64,000 nucleotides of DNA from Moraxella cuniculi DSM 21768 (GCF_900156515.1 NZ_FTNU01000008.1:37303-101302), one strand, 5' to 3'; positions 54,676 to 64,000 are shown, counted from the first letter of the stretch. Numbers and translations are program-made. Notes: generated by a model not told the origin, from the letters alone.

Positions 54676-56091
54676 ATGGCAAAAGCCAAAAGCAGCTATG
54701 TCTGCCAGCAGTGTGGTGCAATCTATGGCAAATGGTCGGGGCAATGCACCGATTGTGGCGAGTGGAACACGCTTGTTGAGGCGGTCAGTACGACCTTGCC
54801 ACATCATCAAAAAGCCAAATCCAGCACGCCTGCAAGCAAGACGGCAAGTTATGCTGGTGCGGTCAGTGGTGTGATGACGCTTGACAATGTAGGGCTGACG
54901 CTTGAGACTCGTATGCCTACAGGGATTGGTGAGTTTGATCGTGTCTTGGGTGGTGGCTTGGTGGCAGGTTCAGTGGTGCTGATTGGTGGCGACCCCGGTA
55001 TTGGCAAATCTACCATTTTGCTTCAGACGGCAGCCAACATGGCATCTAGCGATTCGCTGGCAGGTTCTGCACTGTATATTACAGGTGAGGAGAGTTTATC
55101 CCAAGTTGCCATGCGTGCCAAGCGGCTGGGTCTACCAACCGATCGCTTACGCGTACTTGCCGAAACCAATGTGGACGCTATTTGCATGGCATTAAGTAGC
55201 GAACAGCCTGCAATTGCCATCATTGATTCTATTCAGACATTATTTACCGAAATGATACAATCTGCCCCTGGTGGCGTGGCACAAATCCGTGAATCGGCGG
55301 CGATTTTGACACGCTTTGCCAAGCAGACAGGCACGGCGTTATTTTTGGTGGGTCATGTTACCAAAGAAGGGGCGTTGGCAGGGCCGCGTGTGCTTGAACA
55401 CATGGTGGATACTGTGCTGTATTTTGAAGGCGAGGCAGACAGTCGGTTTCGTATGATTCGGGCGGTAAAAAATCGCTTTGGTGCTGTCAATGAGCTGGGT
55501 ATTTTTGGCATGACTGATACAGGGCTAAAAGAAGTTGCCAACCCTTCGGCGATTTTTTTGAGCCGTTATGATAGACCGATTGCAGGCTCTGTGGTGATGG
55601 TGAGCCGAGAGGGGACAAGGCCACTATTGGTTGAGGTGCAGGCTTTGGTGGATAGTACACAAGGACAACCCAGACGCATGGCATTGGGATTGGATTATCA
55701 GCGATTATCGATGCTACTTGCGGTCATGCACCGACACGGAGGCATTCATACCAGCGGCATGGATGTTTATGTCAATGTGGTTGGTGGGGTGAAGGTTATG
55801 GAAACTGGGTCAGACTTGGCGGTGCTTTTGGCCTGTGCCTCAAGCATTCGCGAAAAACCATTGCCAAATCGCTTGGCGGTATTTGGCGAAGTGGGATTGT
55901 CTGGAGAGATTCGTCCCGTGCCAAATGGTCAAGAGCGATTGCGTGAGGCGATGAAACATGGTTTTACTCATGCCATTGTCCCAAAAGCCAATGCCCCCAA
56001 AGAGAACAGCGAGCAGTTTGCAGGCATTCGGATTATTGCTGTTGATAGGCTTGATGATGCCTTAAGCCAAGCATTTTCGGTTGATTATTAG
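54676..56091 (+). CDS. radA: DNA repair protein RadA (Sms)
   Basis: 471 aa from the ATG at 54676. An upstream in-frame ATG at 54652 has no support. N-terminal C4 zinc finger (CQQCGAIYGKWSGQCTDC), Walker A GGDPGIGKST, the RadA-specific KNRFG motif (KNRFGAVNELGIF), and a Lon-like C-terminal domain (GDLAVLLACASSIREKPLP). Helicase-like factor that drives branch migration in recombination and repair, and also DNA integration during natural transformation. Confidence 0.95.
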   Translation: MAKAKSSYVCQQCGAIYGKWSGQCTDCGEWNTLVEAVSTTLPHHQKAKSSTPASKTASYAGAVSGVMTLDNVGLTLETRMPTGIGEFDRVLGGGLVAGSVVLIGGDPGIGKSTILLQTAANMASSDSLAGSALYITGEESLSQVAMRAKRLGLPTDRLRVLAETNVDAICMALSSEQPAIAIIDSIQTLFTEMIQSAPGGVAQIRESAAILTRFAKQTGTALFLVGHVTKEGALAGPRVLEHMVDTVLYFEGEADSRFRMIRAVKNRFGAVNELGIFGMTDTGLKEVANPSAIFLSRYDRPIAGSVVMVSREGTRPLLVEVQALVDSTQGQPRRMALGLDYQRLSMLLAVMHRHGGIHTSGMDVYVNVVGGVKVMETGSDLAVLLACASSIREKPLPNRLAVFGEVGLSGEIRPVPNGQERLREAMKHGFTHAIVPKANAPKENSEQFAGIRIIAVDRLDDALSQAFSVDY

Positions 56092-56300
56092 ACTGATTAA
56101 TTGATTTCTTGCTGCCGTCAGGGTGGGTGGCTGCAAGTTTGAGATTGTGGTTGTGATTATCAACGCCATCATGCTTGCTATTGCTACCTCGCCATTGTTG
56201 CTGGCGTGATAATCGGTTGTCGCCACGTCTTTGTATGGTGGTCAAATTGCCAAAGTTCGTGCGATGGCGTAATGTAGTAGCGTTAAAGACTTTGGTAAAG
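56092..56300. other. Intergenic between convergent radA and araC-type gene
   Basis: About 210 bases. No gene or strong terminator hairpin recognised. Confidence 0.4.
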
Positions 56301-57095
56301 TCATGTCAGCCTTTTGCGAAAATCACTTGGTGATAAACCTGTGAGCTGCTTAAATTGCCTGCTAAATGCACTGTGATCTGCATAACCACACTGCAAGGCA
56401 ATCTCAACCACAGATTGTTTAGTATTTTTTAATAAATCGATGGCTTTTTCTAGGCGGATTTTTTGCAACATTTGCTGTGGTGATAATTGCAAAACCGAAC
56501 GAAATAACCGTTCAAGTCTTGAAATGCTCAGCCCTGTTTGCTTGGCAAGCTCGCCGATGGTGAGTTTATGCTCGGCATGGTCTTTCATATAATCGATGGC
56601 GATTGCCAGCTTTTCGTGATTTTTTAATTGATGCCCATTGTCCTTGTCAATATCAATAGAAACACCAACCATAGCCACCACTTGATTGTTGTGGTTATAA
56701 ATCGGAAATTTGTGCGTCATGCACCAGCCTAACTTGCCCGATGGATAAGTATGTAGCTCCAGCCTATCAACAATAGATACCCCTTCTAGAACTTTTAAAT
56801 CCTGTGCCATATATTCACCGCCTTGTTTGTCGCCAAACATTTGTGCAGGCGTTTTGCCGATAATTTGCGAATCATGCTCTATATCAAGTCTTGCTTTTAA
56901 GGTTTTATTAACAATCATATATTGAGCTTGGGTATTTTTTACAAAAAATACCGTTGAGCTTAATAGGTCAAGAATAGGAATAATTGCCCAAATACTGGCA
57001 ATAAAACCATCAAGGTTGGCTACCGCATACCGTCCATCTGCCTTGCTTTTATCAAGGTGCAATAGGTGCAATTGCGACAAAGTATCGTTGTGCAT
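56301..57095 (-). CDS. PAS-AraC regulator of the hydroxyproline operon (inferred)
   Basis: 264 aa from the ATG at 57093-57095, preceded by GGAG on the minus strand. An in-frame GTG lies 9 bases upstream. Residues ~30-155 form a PAS domain (STVFFVKNTQAQYMIVNKTL; GWCMTHKFPIYNHNNQVVAMVGVSIDI). Residues ~165-264 form an AraC DNA-binding domain with two HTHs (TIGELAKQTGLSISRLERLFRSV; SVVEIALQCGYADHSAFSRQFKQLTG). Divergent from a hydroxyproline catabolic operon, so it probably senses hydroxyproline or a metabolite. Confidence 0.83.
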   Translation of the reverse strand: MHNDTLSQLHLLHLDKSKADGRYAVANLDGFIASIWAIIPILDLLSSTVFFVKNTQAQYMIVNKTLKARLDIEHDSQIIGKTPAQMFGDKQGGEYMAQDLKVLEGVSIVDRLELHTYPSGKLGWCMTHKFPIYNHNNQVVAMVGVSIDIDKDNGHQLKNHEKLAIAIDYMKDHAEHKLTIGELAKQTGLSISRLERLFRSVLQLSPQQMLQKIRLEKAIDLLKNTKQSVVEIALQCGYADHSAFSRQFKQLTGLSPSDFRKRLT

Positions 57096-57171
57096 ATTCT
57101 TCACTCCATCATATAAAAATTATAGCAAATATAAGGATAATTTTACCAAACTGTGCCAAATTCGGCGTTTT

Positions 57172-57199
57172 TTGTTAGAAATTTATCAAGCATTATATT
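57172..57199 (+). promoter_or_regulatory. Putative promoter of the hydroxyproline operon
   Basis: TTGTTA (57172-57177) and TATATT (57194-57199) with a 16-base spacer, about 58 bases before the epimerase start. Several GCCAAA/ACCAAA words (57144-57222) could be AraC half-sites. Confidence 0.45.
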
Positions 57200-57257
57200 C
57201 GCCAAACCGCTAACATAAACCAAAAGTTGGCCAAAAATCAACAAGGAATGAATAACC

Positions 57258-58217
57258 ATGAACCAACAAGATATCTGCATTTATCTGATTGATTCACATA
57301 CTGGTGGCGAGCCTACGCGTATGGTATACCAAGGGTTTCCTAGGCTGCTTGGTGATACCGTTGCCGATAAGCTGAATGATTTTAAACAAAATTACGACCA
57401 TCTTCGTCAAGCTATTATTTTGCAGCCGCGAGGTAGCGAGGTGATGGTTGGTGCTTTGCTTGTGCCACCAAGTGATGATTCTGCGGTTGCTGGCGTTATA
57501 TTTTTTAATAACGAGGGTTATCTTGGTATGTGTGGGCATGGCAGTATCGGGGTGATTGCATCTTTGGCTTATCAGGGGAAAATTGGGGTCGGTGAGCATC
57601 GCTTAGAGACTGCTGTGGGGATTGTTACGGCTACCTTGCATCATGATGGCAGTTGTAGCATTACCAATGTGCCATCTTATCGCTACCAAAAGCAAGTCAG
57701 GCTTAAGGTGCCTGATTTGGGTGTTGTCCATGGCGATGTTGCATGGGGTGGCAACTGGTTCTTTTTGGTGAATGATCATGGGCAAAATCTGCACCTGCAA
57801 AATGTCAAGCAATTAACCGAGCTGGCTTTAAAAATCAAATCAGCCCTGAAAAATCAAGGCATTGTCGGAGCTGATGGCAAAGAGATTGACCATATTGAAT
57901 TATTTGATGAATCAAATATTGCCGACAGTCGCAACTTTGTTCTATGCCCAGGTGGGGTCTATGATCGTTCGCCGTGTGGTACAGGCACCAGTGCCAAGAT
58001 TGCTTGTCTTGCAGCTGATGGCAAGCTACGGCCAAAAACCGTATGGCGACAAGAGAGCATTATAGGCAGTGTATTTTTGGCAAGCTATGAGACGGCTGGC
58101 AACCACAATCAATATGGGAGCGTAACAATTGTCCCAACCATTCGGGGCAATGCCTATATCAGTGCCGAAACCAAACTTATCATGCAGGCAGACGATCCAT
58201 TTTGCTGGGGATTTTAA
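57258..58217 (+). CDS. 4-hydroxyproline 2-epimerase (proline racemase family)
   Basis: 319 aa. Cofactor-independent enzyme turning trans-4-hydroxy-L-proline into cis-4-hydroxy-D-proline. The two catalytic Cys are in GMCGHGSIG and [12 protein letters not shown], which marks an epimerase rather than a dehydratase. [11 protein letters not shown] at the N-terminus is typical of hydroxyproline epimerases. First gene of the operon. The next start follows with 2 bases between. Confidence 0.88.
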   Translation: MNQQDICIYLIDSHTGGEPTRMVYQGFPRLLGDTVADKLNDFKQNYDHLRQAIILQPRGSEVMVGALLVPPSDDSAVAGVIFFNNEGYLGMCGHGSIGVIASLAYQGKIGVGEHRLETAVGIVTATLHHDGSCSITNVPSYRYQKQVRLKVPDLGVVHGDVAWGGNWFFLVNDHGQNLHLQNVKQLTELALKIKSALKNQGIVGADGKEIDHIELFDESNIADSRNFVLCPGGVYDRSPCGTGTSAKIACLAADGKLRPKTVWRQESIIGSVFLASYETAGNHNQYGSVTIVPTIRGNAYISAETKLIMQADDPFCWGF

Positions 58218-58219
58218 CC

Positions 58220-59485
58220 ATGAACGCAATCAACTCTGGTGCTGATTTTTATGTCATAGGCGGCGGTGTGATTGGACTGTGTGCAGCATTGCAGTTGCAG
58301 TCTCAGGGTCAGTCTGTGGCTATTTTGGAAGCCGATAAAGTGGCTGCTGGTGCATCTTTTGGCAATGCAGGGCATTTGGCAACGGAGCAAGTTTTTGCAA
58401 TTGCAGACTTTGGCATTATCAAACAGTTGCCTGCCATGCTGTTTGATCCTTTGGGGGCTTTAAGGATTGATTGGACTTATCTGCCCAAATTATTGCCATG
58501 GGCTATGAAGCTGCTATTATCAATGAAAAAAGAGCCATCACAAAAAATTCATGCGGCATTAAAGCAAATCAATGGCGTAAGTCTAGCCGCTTGGCAGGAT
58601 TTTTCGCACAAATGGGGGCTGGCTAATTGGGTTTTTGCCAAAGGCTCCTTGCTGGTGGCAGAAAGTGAGTCTTCTTTATTGTCGCTTCGCCAGCATGGCA
58701 AAAAATTGGCCGCTCTTGGCGTGGCAAATACTTTTATCACTCAGCATGAATTGCTTGCCAGAGAGCCTGCTTTGGCAAAAAATCAACTGGGGGCGTTATT
58801 TTTTCCAGATACGGGTCATGTTGGCAATCTATCTGCAATGTACAAAGCATTGATTGGGCATTTTATTGGCATGGGCGGTGTTATTTATGAGGGCTGCAAG
58901 GTTTGGAGAATTTACAATGAGCGGCAGTTTGTACGCTTGATAACCACACAAGGTGAAATCATGGCACCAAATATTTTGATCAGTGCTGGTGCATTTTCAA
59001 AGTCGCTTGTCGCACAGGCAACTGGCGTTGAAGTACCTCTTGATACCGAACGAGGTTATCATTTGATGTTGCCCAATGAACACAATCGCCTACATATCCC
59101 TGTAACGAGTATGGATCGCCGCTTTATCATGACGCCGATGCACTCAGGGCTTAGGCTTGCAGGCACTGTTGAGTTTGCTGGGCTAAAAAAACCGCCCAAT
59201 ATGCAGCGTGCCTATAATTTGCTCAAACTTGCCAATCCTATGTTTAATCAGGATTTGGACAGCTCACAATCTACGCCTTGGATGGGGTTTAGGCCATCAA
59301 CAGCGGATTCCTTACCTGTGATTGATAAGATTGGTAGGGTTTATCTAAATTTTGGGCATCAGCATCTAGGGCTGACGCAGGCAGTGGTAAGTGGGCAGAT
59401 AATTAGCGATTTGCACTTTGGCAGACCGACAGCCATTGATTGCACTGCCTACAAATTAGAGCGATTTGGGCAACCATTAAAGTAA
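58220..59485 (+). CDS. D-hydroxyproline/D-amino-acid dehydrogenase, DadA-like
   Basis: 421 aa from the ATG at 58220. FAD-binding Rossmann motif VIGGGVIGLCAALQLQSQG at the start, a GASFGNAGHLA segment, and the C-terminal GHQHLGLTQAVVSGQIISDL of DadA-type enzymes. In this operon it should oxidise cis-4-hydroxy-D-proline to 1-pyrroline-4-hydroxy-2-carboxylate, passing electrons to the respiratory chain. The assignment of substrate rests on context. Confidence 0.83.
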   Translation: MNAINSGADFYVIGGGVIGLCAALQLQSQGQSVAILEADKVAAGASFGNAGHLATEQVFAIADFGIIKQLPAMLFDPLGALRIDWTYLPKLLPWAMKLLLSMKKEPSQKIHAALKQINGVSLAAWQDFSHKWGLANWVFAKGSLLVAESESSLLSLRQHGKKLAALGVANTFITQHELLAREPALAKNQLGALFFPDTGHVGNLSAMYKALIGHFIGMGGVIYEGCKVWRIYNERQFVRLITTQGEIMAPNILISAGAFSKSLVAQATGVEVPLDTERGYHLMLPNEHNRLHIPVTSMDRRFIMTPMHSGLRLAGTVEFAGLKKPPNMQRAYNLLKLANPMFNQDLDSSQSTPWMGFRPSTADSLPVIDKIGRVYLNFGHQHLGLTQAVVSGQIISDLHFGRPTAIDCTAYKLERFGQPLK

Positions 59486-59530
59486 TATTTATTAAGTTTT
59501 AATAAACATAGCAAATTAAGGAGATGCTAG

Positions 59531-60397
59531 ATGAATATTCATGGTGTTTTGGTGCCAATTGTTACCCCATTTGACAAAAATGGTGCGGTAGATGTACCAA
59601 CTTTGGAGAAATTGGTTGGTTGTTTGATTAACAAAGGCGTGGCTGGTATCGTGGCTTGTGGCACAACTGGCGAGTATTATGCCTTATCACCAAAAGAACG
59701 CGAGGTGGTGATGACAACCATCGCCAAGCACGCCAAAGGCAAAGTTAGCCTAATTGCTGGCATCAATAGCCTATCAACAGATTATACCATTGAACTTGCC
59801 CATCAAGCCAAGCAAATGGGTTATGAAGGGTTGATGTTGTCAGCAAATCCGTACAGCTTGCCAGAGCAAGCAGGGATTATTGCTCATTTTGAAAAAGTGG
59901 CAAATACGGTAAAAATGCCCATCATCATGTATAATTTCCCTGCTCGTGTTGGCGTTAATATTGAGTTTGAAACGGTTGAGTATTTGTCCAAAAATCCGTA
60001 TATTATAGGCATTAAGGAAAGCAGTGGTAATTTTAGCCATGCTTTGCGAATGTTGCGGGCTAAGTTTGCAAATTTTGAGATTGTATGCGGCTGTGATGAC
60101 CAGCCTGTGGATTTCTTCTTTTGGGGAGCCAGAAGTTGGATTGCAGGTGCTGCCAATGTATTCCCTGATGAACAAGTGGCGATTTATCAAGCTGCTTGCA
60201 ACGAAAACTGGGACGAGGCTCGCCGCATCATGAGCAAAATTTATCCTGCAATCTGCTCGATGGAATCTGGCGATTATAACCAAAAAGCCAAAATTGGTTG
60301 TCTAAAAGGTACGGTTGATGTCGGTGGAGTTCGACTGCCATTGGTTGATATTAGTAATGAAGACAAACAAGAATTTTTATCATTGTTAAATAGTTGA
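59531..60397 (+). CDS. DHDPS-family pyrroline-4-hydroxy-2-carboxylate deaminase
   Basis: 288 aa TIM-barrel class I aldolase-like protein. CGTTGEYYALSPKER near the start, YNFPARVGVNIE and GIKESSGNFSHALRM with the Schiff-base Lys. The context points to the deaminase that makes 2-oxoglutarate semialdehyde and ammonia, not to lysine biosynthesis. Start after AAGGAGATG at 59518. Confidence 0.83.
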   Translation: MNIHGVLVPIVTPFDKNGAVDVPTLEKLVGCLINKGVAGIVACGTTGEYYALSPKEREVVMTTIAKHAKGKVSLIAGINSLSTDYTIELAHQAKQMGYEGLMLSANPYSLPEQAGIIAHFEKVANTVKMPIIMYNFPARVGVNIEFETVEYLSKNPYIIGIKESSGNFSHALRMLRAKFANFEIVCGCDDQPVDFFFWGARSWIAGAANVFPDEQVAIYQAACNENWDEARRIMSKIYPAICSMESGDYNQKAKIGCLKGTVDVGGVRLPLVDISNEDKQEFLSLLNS

Positions 60398-60407
60398 GGT
60401 TTGTATC

Positions 60408-61898
60408 ATGACAACACCAAAAAATAAAGAGGCTGTTTTTTCGGCAGCCAAGCAGGGCGTATTGTATGCAGGCAATTTGATTGTCGGTGCTGACCCATGT
60501 CAGTCCACAATGACCAATACCACCCCAATTGACAACAGTGCGATTGGCACAATTGATGATGCCACCGAAGAGCATGTCAATCAAGCGGTCAAGGCTGCAC
60601 GAGCTTGCTTTAATAATGGCACATGGAAGGACAAATCCCCCGCCCAAAGAAAGCAAATCATGCAGGCGTGGTCAGCCCTTATGAAAAAACACGCCGAAGA
60701 ATTGGCAGCACTGGATTGCATTGATGCTGGCAAGCCAATCAGCGAGTGCATAAATACCGATATGCCAGCAACGCTGGATACTTTTGATTGGTATGCCGAG
60801 GCGATTGATAAGGTTTTTGGCAAGGTGGCACCAACAGATGGCGGTGTGGTTTCTTGGATTGTCAAAGAACCCATTGGCGTGGTGGCTGCTGTACTTCCGT
60901 GGAATTTTCCTGCACAGATGTTTGCTTGGAAGGTGGCACCTGCATTAATCATGGGCAACAGCGTCATTGTCAAGCCTGCCGAACTGACCAGCCTGTCGGC
61001 TTATCGCATGATTGAGCTGGCTTATGAGGCAGGCGTGCCAAAAGATGCTTTGCAGATGGTCTGTGGACGCGGCGAGGTTGTGGGTGCAGCCATTGGCAGA
61101 CACATGGATATTGATATGGTGTCTTTTACTGGCTCAACTGAGGTAGGGCGGTTATTTTTGCAGTATTCAGCACAAAGCAATCTAAAAGAAATTGTCCTAG
61201 AATGCGGCGGCAAGAGTCCTCAGATTGTCTTTGAAGACGCTGTTATTGATGAAGATATGGTTAATAATGTCTTGTCTGCAGCTTTTTGGAATATGAGCGA
61301 AAACTGCAGCTGCGGCTCCAGATTGCTGGTGCATAGCAGCAAAAAACAGCTTTTGCTTGACAAACTGGTTGCAGGGCTTGCCGCTTGGAAATTGGGCGAC
61401 CCACGACAAGATGATGTTGTGCTAGGCCCGATGATTGAGCAGGCACACTTTGACAAAGTGGTGCATTATCTAGAAACCGCCAAATCCGAAGGTGCGTCAT
61501 TGCTGACAGGTGGCAAGGTATGTGCAGACATGGGCAGTGGCTGGTATATCGAACCGACTATTTTTGAGAATGTAACTGCTGACATGACTTTGTTTAAAGA
61601 AGAAGTGTTCGGCCCTATTTTGGCTGTAACGGCATTTGACAGCGAAGAAGAAGCGGTAAGGCTGGCAAATGACAGCAGTTATGGTCTGGCAGCGTCATTT
61701 TATACCCAAAATCTCAAGCGTGCATTGTCGGTTGCAAGACAAATCCAAGCTGGCACGGTATCAATTAATGGCTTCTCAGAGGGTGATATTACAACCCCAT
61801 TTGGCGGCTACAAGCAATCAGGATTTGGCGGCAGGGACAATGGACTGGAGGCATTGGAGCAATATTGCCAAACCAAGACCATCTGGGCAATCTGCTAA
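60408..61898 (+). CDS. Aldehyde dehydrogenase, likely 2-oxoglutarate semialdehyde dehydrogenase
   Basis: 496 aa. NAD(P)-dependent ALDH fold: PWNFPAQMFAWKVAPAL, GSTEVGR nucleotide loop, LECGGKSPQ with the general-base Glu, and the catalytic Cys region NMSENCSCGSRLL. It resembles the PuuC-like subgroup by sequence, but its place in the operon suits the last step of hydroxyproline breakdown, giving 2-oxoglutarate. Starts 10 bases after the deaminase gene. Confidence 0.83.
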   Translation: MTTPKNKEAVFSAAKQGVLYAGNLIVGADPCQSTMTNTTPIDNSAIGTIDDATEEHVNQAVKAARACFNNGTWKDKSPAQRKQIMQAWSALMKKHAEELAALDCIDAGKPISECINTDMPATLDTFDWYAEAIDKVFGKVAPTDGGVVSWIVKEPIGVVAAVLPWNFPAQMFAWKVAPALIMGNSVIVKPAELTSLSAYRMIELAYEAGVPKDALQMVCGRGEVVGAAIGRHMDIDMVSFTGSTEVGRLFLQYSAQSNLKEIVLECGGKSPQIVFEDAVIDEDMVNNVLSAAFWNMSENCSCGSRLLVHSSKKQLLLDKLVAGLAAWKLGDPRQDDVVLGPMIEQAHFDKVVHYLETAKSEGASLLTGGKVCADMGSGWYIEPTIFENVTADMTLFKEEVFGPILAVTAFDSEEEAVRLANDSSYGLAASFYTQNLKRALSVARQIQAGTVSINGFSEGDITTPFGGYKQSGFGGRDNGLEALEQYCQTKTIWAIC

Positions 61899-61988
61899 GC
61901 AATAAGGACTTTTAAAACCCTACTTGTGGTAACAACCTTTGGAGTTTGTATTCCATTGGTAGGGTTTTTGCAACTTAAGGAAATGGAT

Positions 61989-63434
61989 ATGGAAGGTTTT
62001 ATCAATACAATAGTGGGTTATATTTGGAGCGATGCTCTGGTGTATTTGGCTTTGGCTGTGGGAATTTATTTTACTGTTGCTACAAGGGGTGTGCAATTTC
62101 GCTATCTTAAAGAGATGATTCGCCTATTGTTTGACAAAAACAATTCGGGGCAAGGCGTTAGCTCATTTCAGGCGTTTTGTATGGCGTTGTCTGGCCGTAT
62201 TGGTGTGGGCAACATCGCTGGCGTGGCTACCGCAATTGCAGCTGGTGGGCCGGGTGCGGTGTTTTGGATGATTGTCATGGGGCTATTGGGTGGGGCAAGT
62301 GCTTTTATTGAATCCACTCTGGCTCAGGTCTATAAAGAAAGTGCCGATAAGCAGTATCGCGGTGGCTCGCCTTATTATATCGAAAAAGGTTTAAAAATGA
62401 AGCCGTTTGCAATTTTTGTTGCGGCTGTTATTTGTCTGTCTTATGGGGTTTTGGTGCCAGGTGTGCAGGCAAATACAATCAGTGATTCGTTTAGCACCGC
62501 TTTTGGGCTATCTCCAGCGATAACAGGTTTGATTGTGATTATGCCGTTGGCCTTTATTATCTTTGGCGGCATTAAGCGGATTGCTAGATTTGCTGACAAA
62601 GTTGTTCCATTGATGGCGATATTCTACATTTTAATGATGGCAGTGGTGCTAGTTGCAAATATTTCTGCCATACCTAGCATGACTGCCCTAATTGTAAAAA
62701 GTGCATTTGGCATGGATGCAGTGTTTGGTGGTATTGTTGGCACGGCAGTTTCTTGGGGTGTCCGCCGTGCGGTTTTTTCTAATGTTGCTGGTGCGGGCGA
62801 GGCGACATTTAGCTCGGCGGCTGCCGAAGTATCGCACCCTGCCAAACAAGGGTTGGTGCAGAGCTTTTCGGTTTATGTGGATACTGTGCTTGTCTGTACG
62901 GCGACAGCATTAATGATTCTCTCAACAGGCATGTACAATGTTGCAGGTCCTGATGGTACCATGCTGGTTGAAAATGTGCCAAATGTGGCGGCTGGTACGG
63001 CATTTACACAGGCGGCGATTTCAACCGTGTTTTTGGATTTTGGCCCTGCGTTCGTTGCAATAGCCATATTCTTATTTGCATGGACTTGCCTGCTTGCTTA
63101 TTATTATATTGCCGAAACAACCTTGGTGTATTTGGATAATAAACTGCGTTATCCGTATTTAAAAGTAATACTAAAAATTGTATTTTTAATTATTTGCTAT
63201 GTTGGCAGTGTGCAATCAACGGGCATGATGTGGGCATTGGGCGATATTGGCTTTGGTGCCATGTGTTACCTTAATTTTATCGCCATCGTATTGCTTGGCA
63301 AAACCGCCTTTAAGGTGCTAAAAGACTATGATGCACAAATGAAAAAAGGCATAAATCCTGTTTTTGACCCAAGAAAGGTGGGTATTGACAATGCTGATTT
63401 TTGGGTTGGCTATAGTGATAAGCATAAGCAGTGA
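61989..63434 (+). CDS. AGCS-family sodium:amino acid symporter
   Basis: 481 aa from the second of two close ATGs (61989), which has the better distance from AAGGA (61977-61981). The one at 61983 is too close. About ten transmembrane helices and the AGCS marks GRIGVGNIAGVATAIAAGGPGAVFWM and GVRRAVFSNVAGAGEATFSSAAAEVSHPAKQG. Known members carry Ala or Gly with Na+. As the last gene of the operon it is the likely hydroxyproline (or proline) importer, a less usual transporter class for this job. Confidence 0.85.
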   Translation: MEGFINTIVGYIWSDALVYLALAVGIYFTVATRGVQFRYLKEMIRLLFDKNNSGQGVSSFQAFCMALSGRIGVGNIAGVATAIAAGGPGAVFWMIVMGLLGGASAFIESTLAQVYKESADKQYRGGSPYYIEKGLKMKPFAIFVAAVICLSYGVLVPGVQANTISDSFSTAFGLSPAITGLIVIMPLAFIIFGGIKRIARFADKVVPLMAIFYILMMAVVLVANISAIPSMTALIVKSAFGMDAVFGGIVGTAVSWGVRRAVFSNVAGAGEATFSSAAAEVSHPAKQGLVQSFSVYVDTVLVCTATALMILSTGMYNVAGPDGTMLVENVPNVAAGTAFTQAAISTVFLDFGPAFVAIAIFLFAWTCLLAYYYIAETTLVYLDNKLRYPYLKVILKIVFLIICYVGSVQSTGMMWALGDIGFGAMCYLNFIAIVLLGKTAFKVLKDYDAQMKKGINPVFDPRKVGIDNADFWVGYSDKHKQ

Positions 63435-63499
63435 TTGTGTTTGGTCTATTGAATCATGCTTGATTTTGATGGGTTTAAAGACCAAAATCTAAACTTGGC

Positions 63500-63525
63500 A
63501 ACCAAGCCATAAGGCTTAGTTTTGT
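63500..63525 (+). terminator. Probable operon terminator
   Basis: Stem ACCAAGCC/GGCTTAGT with one mismatch and loop ATAA, followed by TTTG, about 65 bases after the symporter stop. Confidence 0.5.
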
Positions 63526-64000
63526 ATGATACAGAGTTTGGCTTTTGTGCTTGGTTTTGCCTAAGTTATTTTAGTTTGCTTGCCTGATGGTCGAAGGGTG
63601 GGGTGTGATTTAAATAAAAATCTTTGTTGGAAACCCTTCCTCTTTATAAAACGATTAAATTATCTTTTTTGCCGTATTTATATATTTTGTTAGAGTTTTT
63701 ATTTGTAATGTGTTTGTAAAAGTGGTAGCCTAAAGGAGAATGTTTTTGATCGGTGGGGTTATAATTTATGATAGGTAGTAGGAACCCTATCAGCAACCCT
63801 AGGCACAACCATAGGCGACAGTACAGCAAGCACGGTGAATAATGTGGGGCAGACAAGGTGGAATTATTTGAGTCATTGGGAAAATGCCAAGCTAAAAGAA
63901 CTGGTAGTAGTCCAAAAAGTATGCTGTAACAAAAACTAAAAAGACAACTTGCACAAAAGTTGGTAATTTACGGTTATGAAGACACAAATTACCATTACTT
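63526..64000. other. End region without an intact gene
   Basis: It contains a strong ribosome site AAAGGAG followed by a 12-codon frame (63740-63778, MFLIGGVIIYDR). In another frame there is a 53-codon open stretch (63775-63939) reading GTLSATLGTTIGDSTAS and ending KVCCNKN before TAA. The Thr/Gly-rich part is protein-like and may be the tail of a lost gene, but I cannot name it. Confidence 0.35.

Noticed and set aside
63644..63856. Minus-strand 70-codon frame at the window end
   Set aside because: Low-complexity A/T-rich tail, no ribosome site and no recognisable domain.

Overview
The window looks like chromosome of a gammaproteobacterium of the Moraxellaceae, most likely a Moraxella. The evidence is low to moderate GC, a GTP-type PEP carboxykinase, a sulfite reductase/DUF934/CysG operon, GlnE, SohB and TusDCE homologues, and short A/T-rich intergenic DNA. 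No rRNA, integrase, transposase or CRISPR array was seen. One tRNA gene, tRNA-Leu(UAG), is present.

Layout. 0.3-6.9 kb (+): ordinary chromosomal genes (K+/H+ antiporter, SohB protease, SDR, MscS channel, ABC1/UbiB kinase). 7.0-9.5 kb (-): a tRNA 2-thiolation relay operon tusD-tusC-tusE followed by a DUF3482 GTPase. 9.7-12.5 kb: glnE. 12.6-15.2 kb: small membrane proteins, then an outer-membrane beta-barrel translationally coupled to an exported C39-type cysteine peptidase, a FapF/FapD-like pairing. 15.4-18.1 kb: ilvE, an oxidoreductase-like small protein, tRNA-Leu and a TerC-like DUF475 membrane protein behind a hairpin leader. 18.4-24.0 kb (-): cysI-DUF934-cysG, an exact 11 x 13-bp tandem repeat, and an alanine aminotransferase carrying an N-terminal XRE helix-turn-helix. 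24.3-26.5 kb: an MFS permease fused to an APH-type kinase, overlapping a broken radical SAM gene. 26.5-32.0 kb: msrB, then carA behind a candidate attenuator, then carB.

32.1-52.2 kb is an accessory island between carB and pckG. It holds flavin or NAD(P)H oxidoreductases, an AttH/CrtC-like protein, TetR, AraC, LysR and two MerR regulators, a metallothionein-like peptide, a short CDF metal transporter, a GmrSD-like DUF262 nuclease and an unassigned A/T-rich two-gene operon. Its intergenic hairpins carry ACAAGCGGT/ACCGCTTGT, the Actinobacillus-type Pasteurellaceae uptake signal. It also has Neisseriaceae-type uptake words, including a perfect ATGCCGTCTGAA that forms the start of the tetR gene. 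With no mobility genes visible, this suggests assembly by natural transformation from other mucosal bacteria. Four separate genes in the island share a 41-bp promoter element: two CATAAAT-like boxes 21 bp apart overlapping a weak -35, always 20 nt before the -10. It looks like the operator of an AraC-type class II activator and defines a previously unnamed regulon of oxidoreductases.

52.3-63.4 kb returns to chromosomal genes: pckG (-), radA (+), then a PAS-AraC regulator and a complete trans-4-hydroxy-L-proline catabolic operon (epimerase, D-amino-acid dehydrogenase, DHDPS-like deaminase, semialdehyde dehydrogenase, AGCS symporter). The last 560 bases have no convincing intact gene.

All assignments rest on reading the sequence and remembered family motifs; no database search was run.
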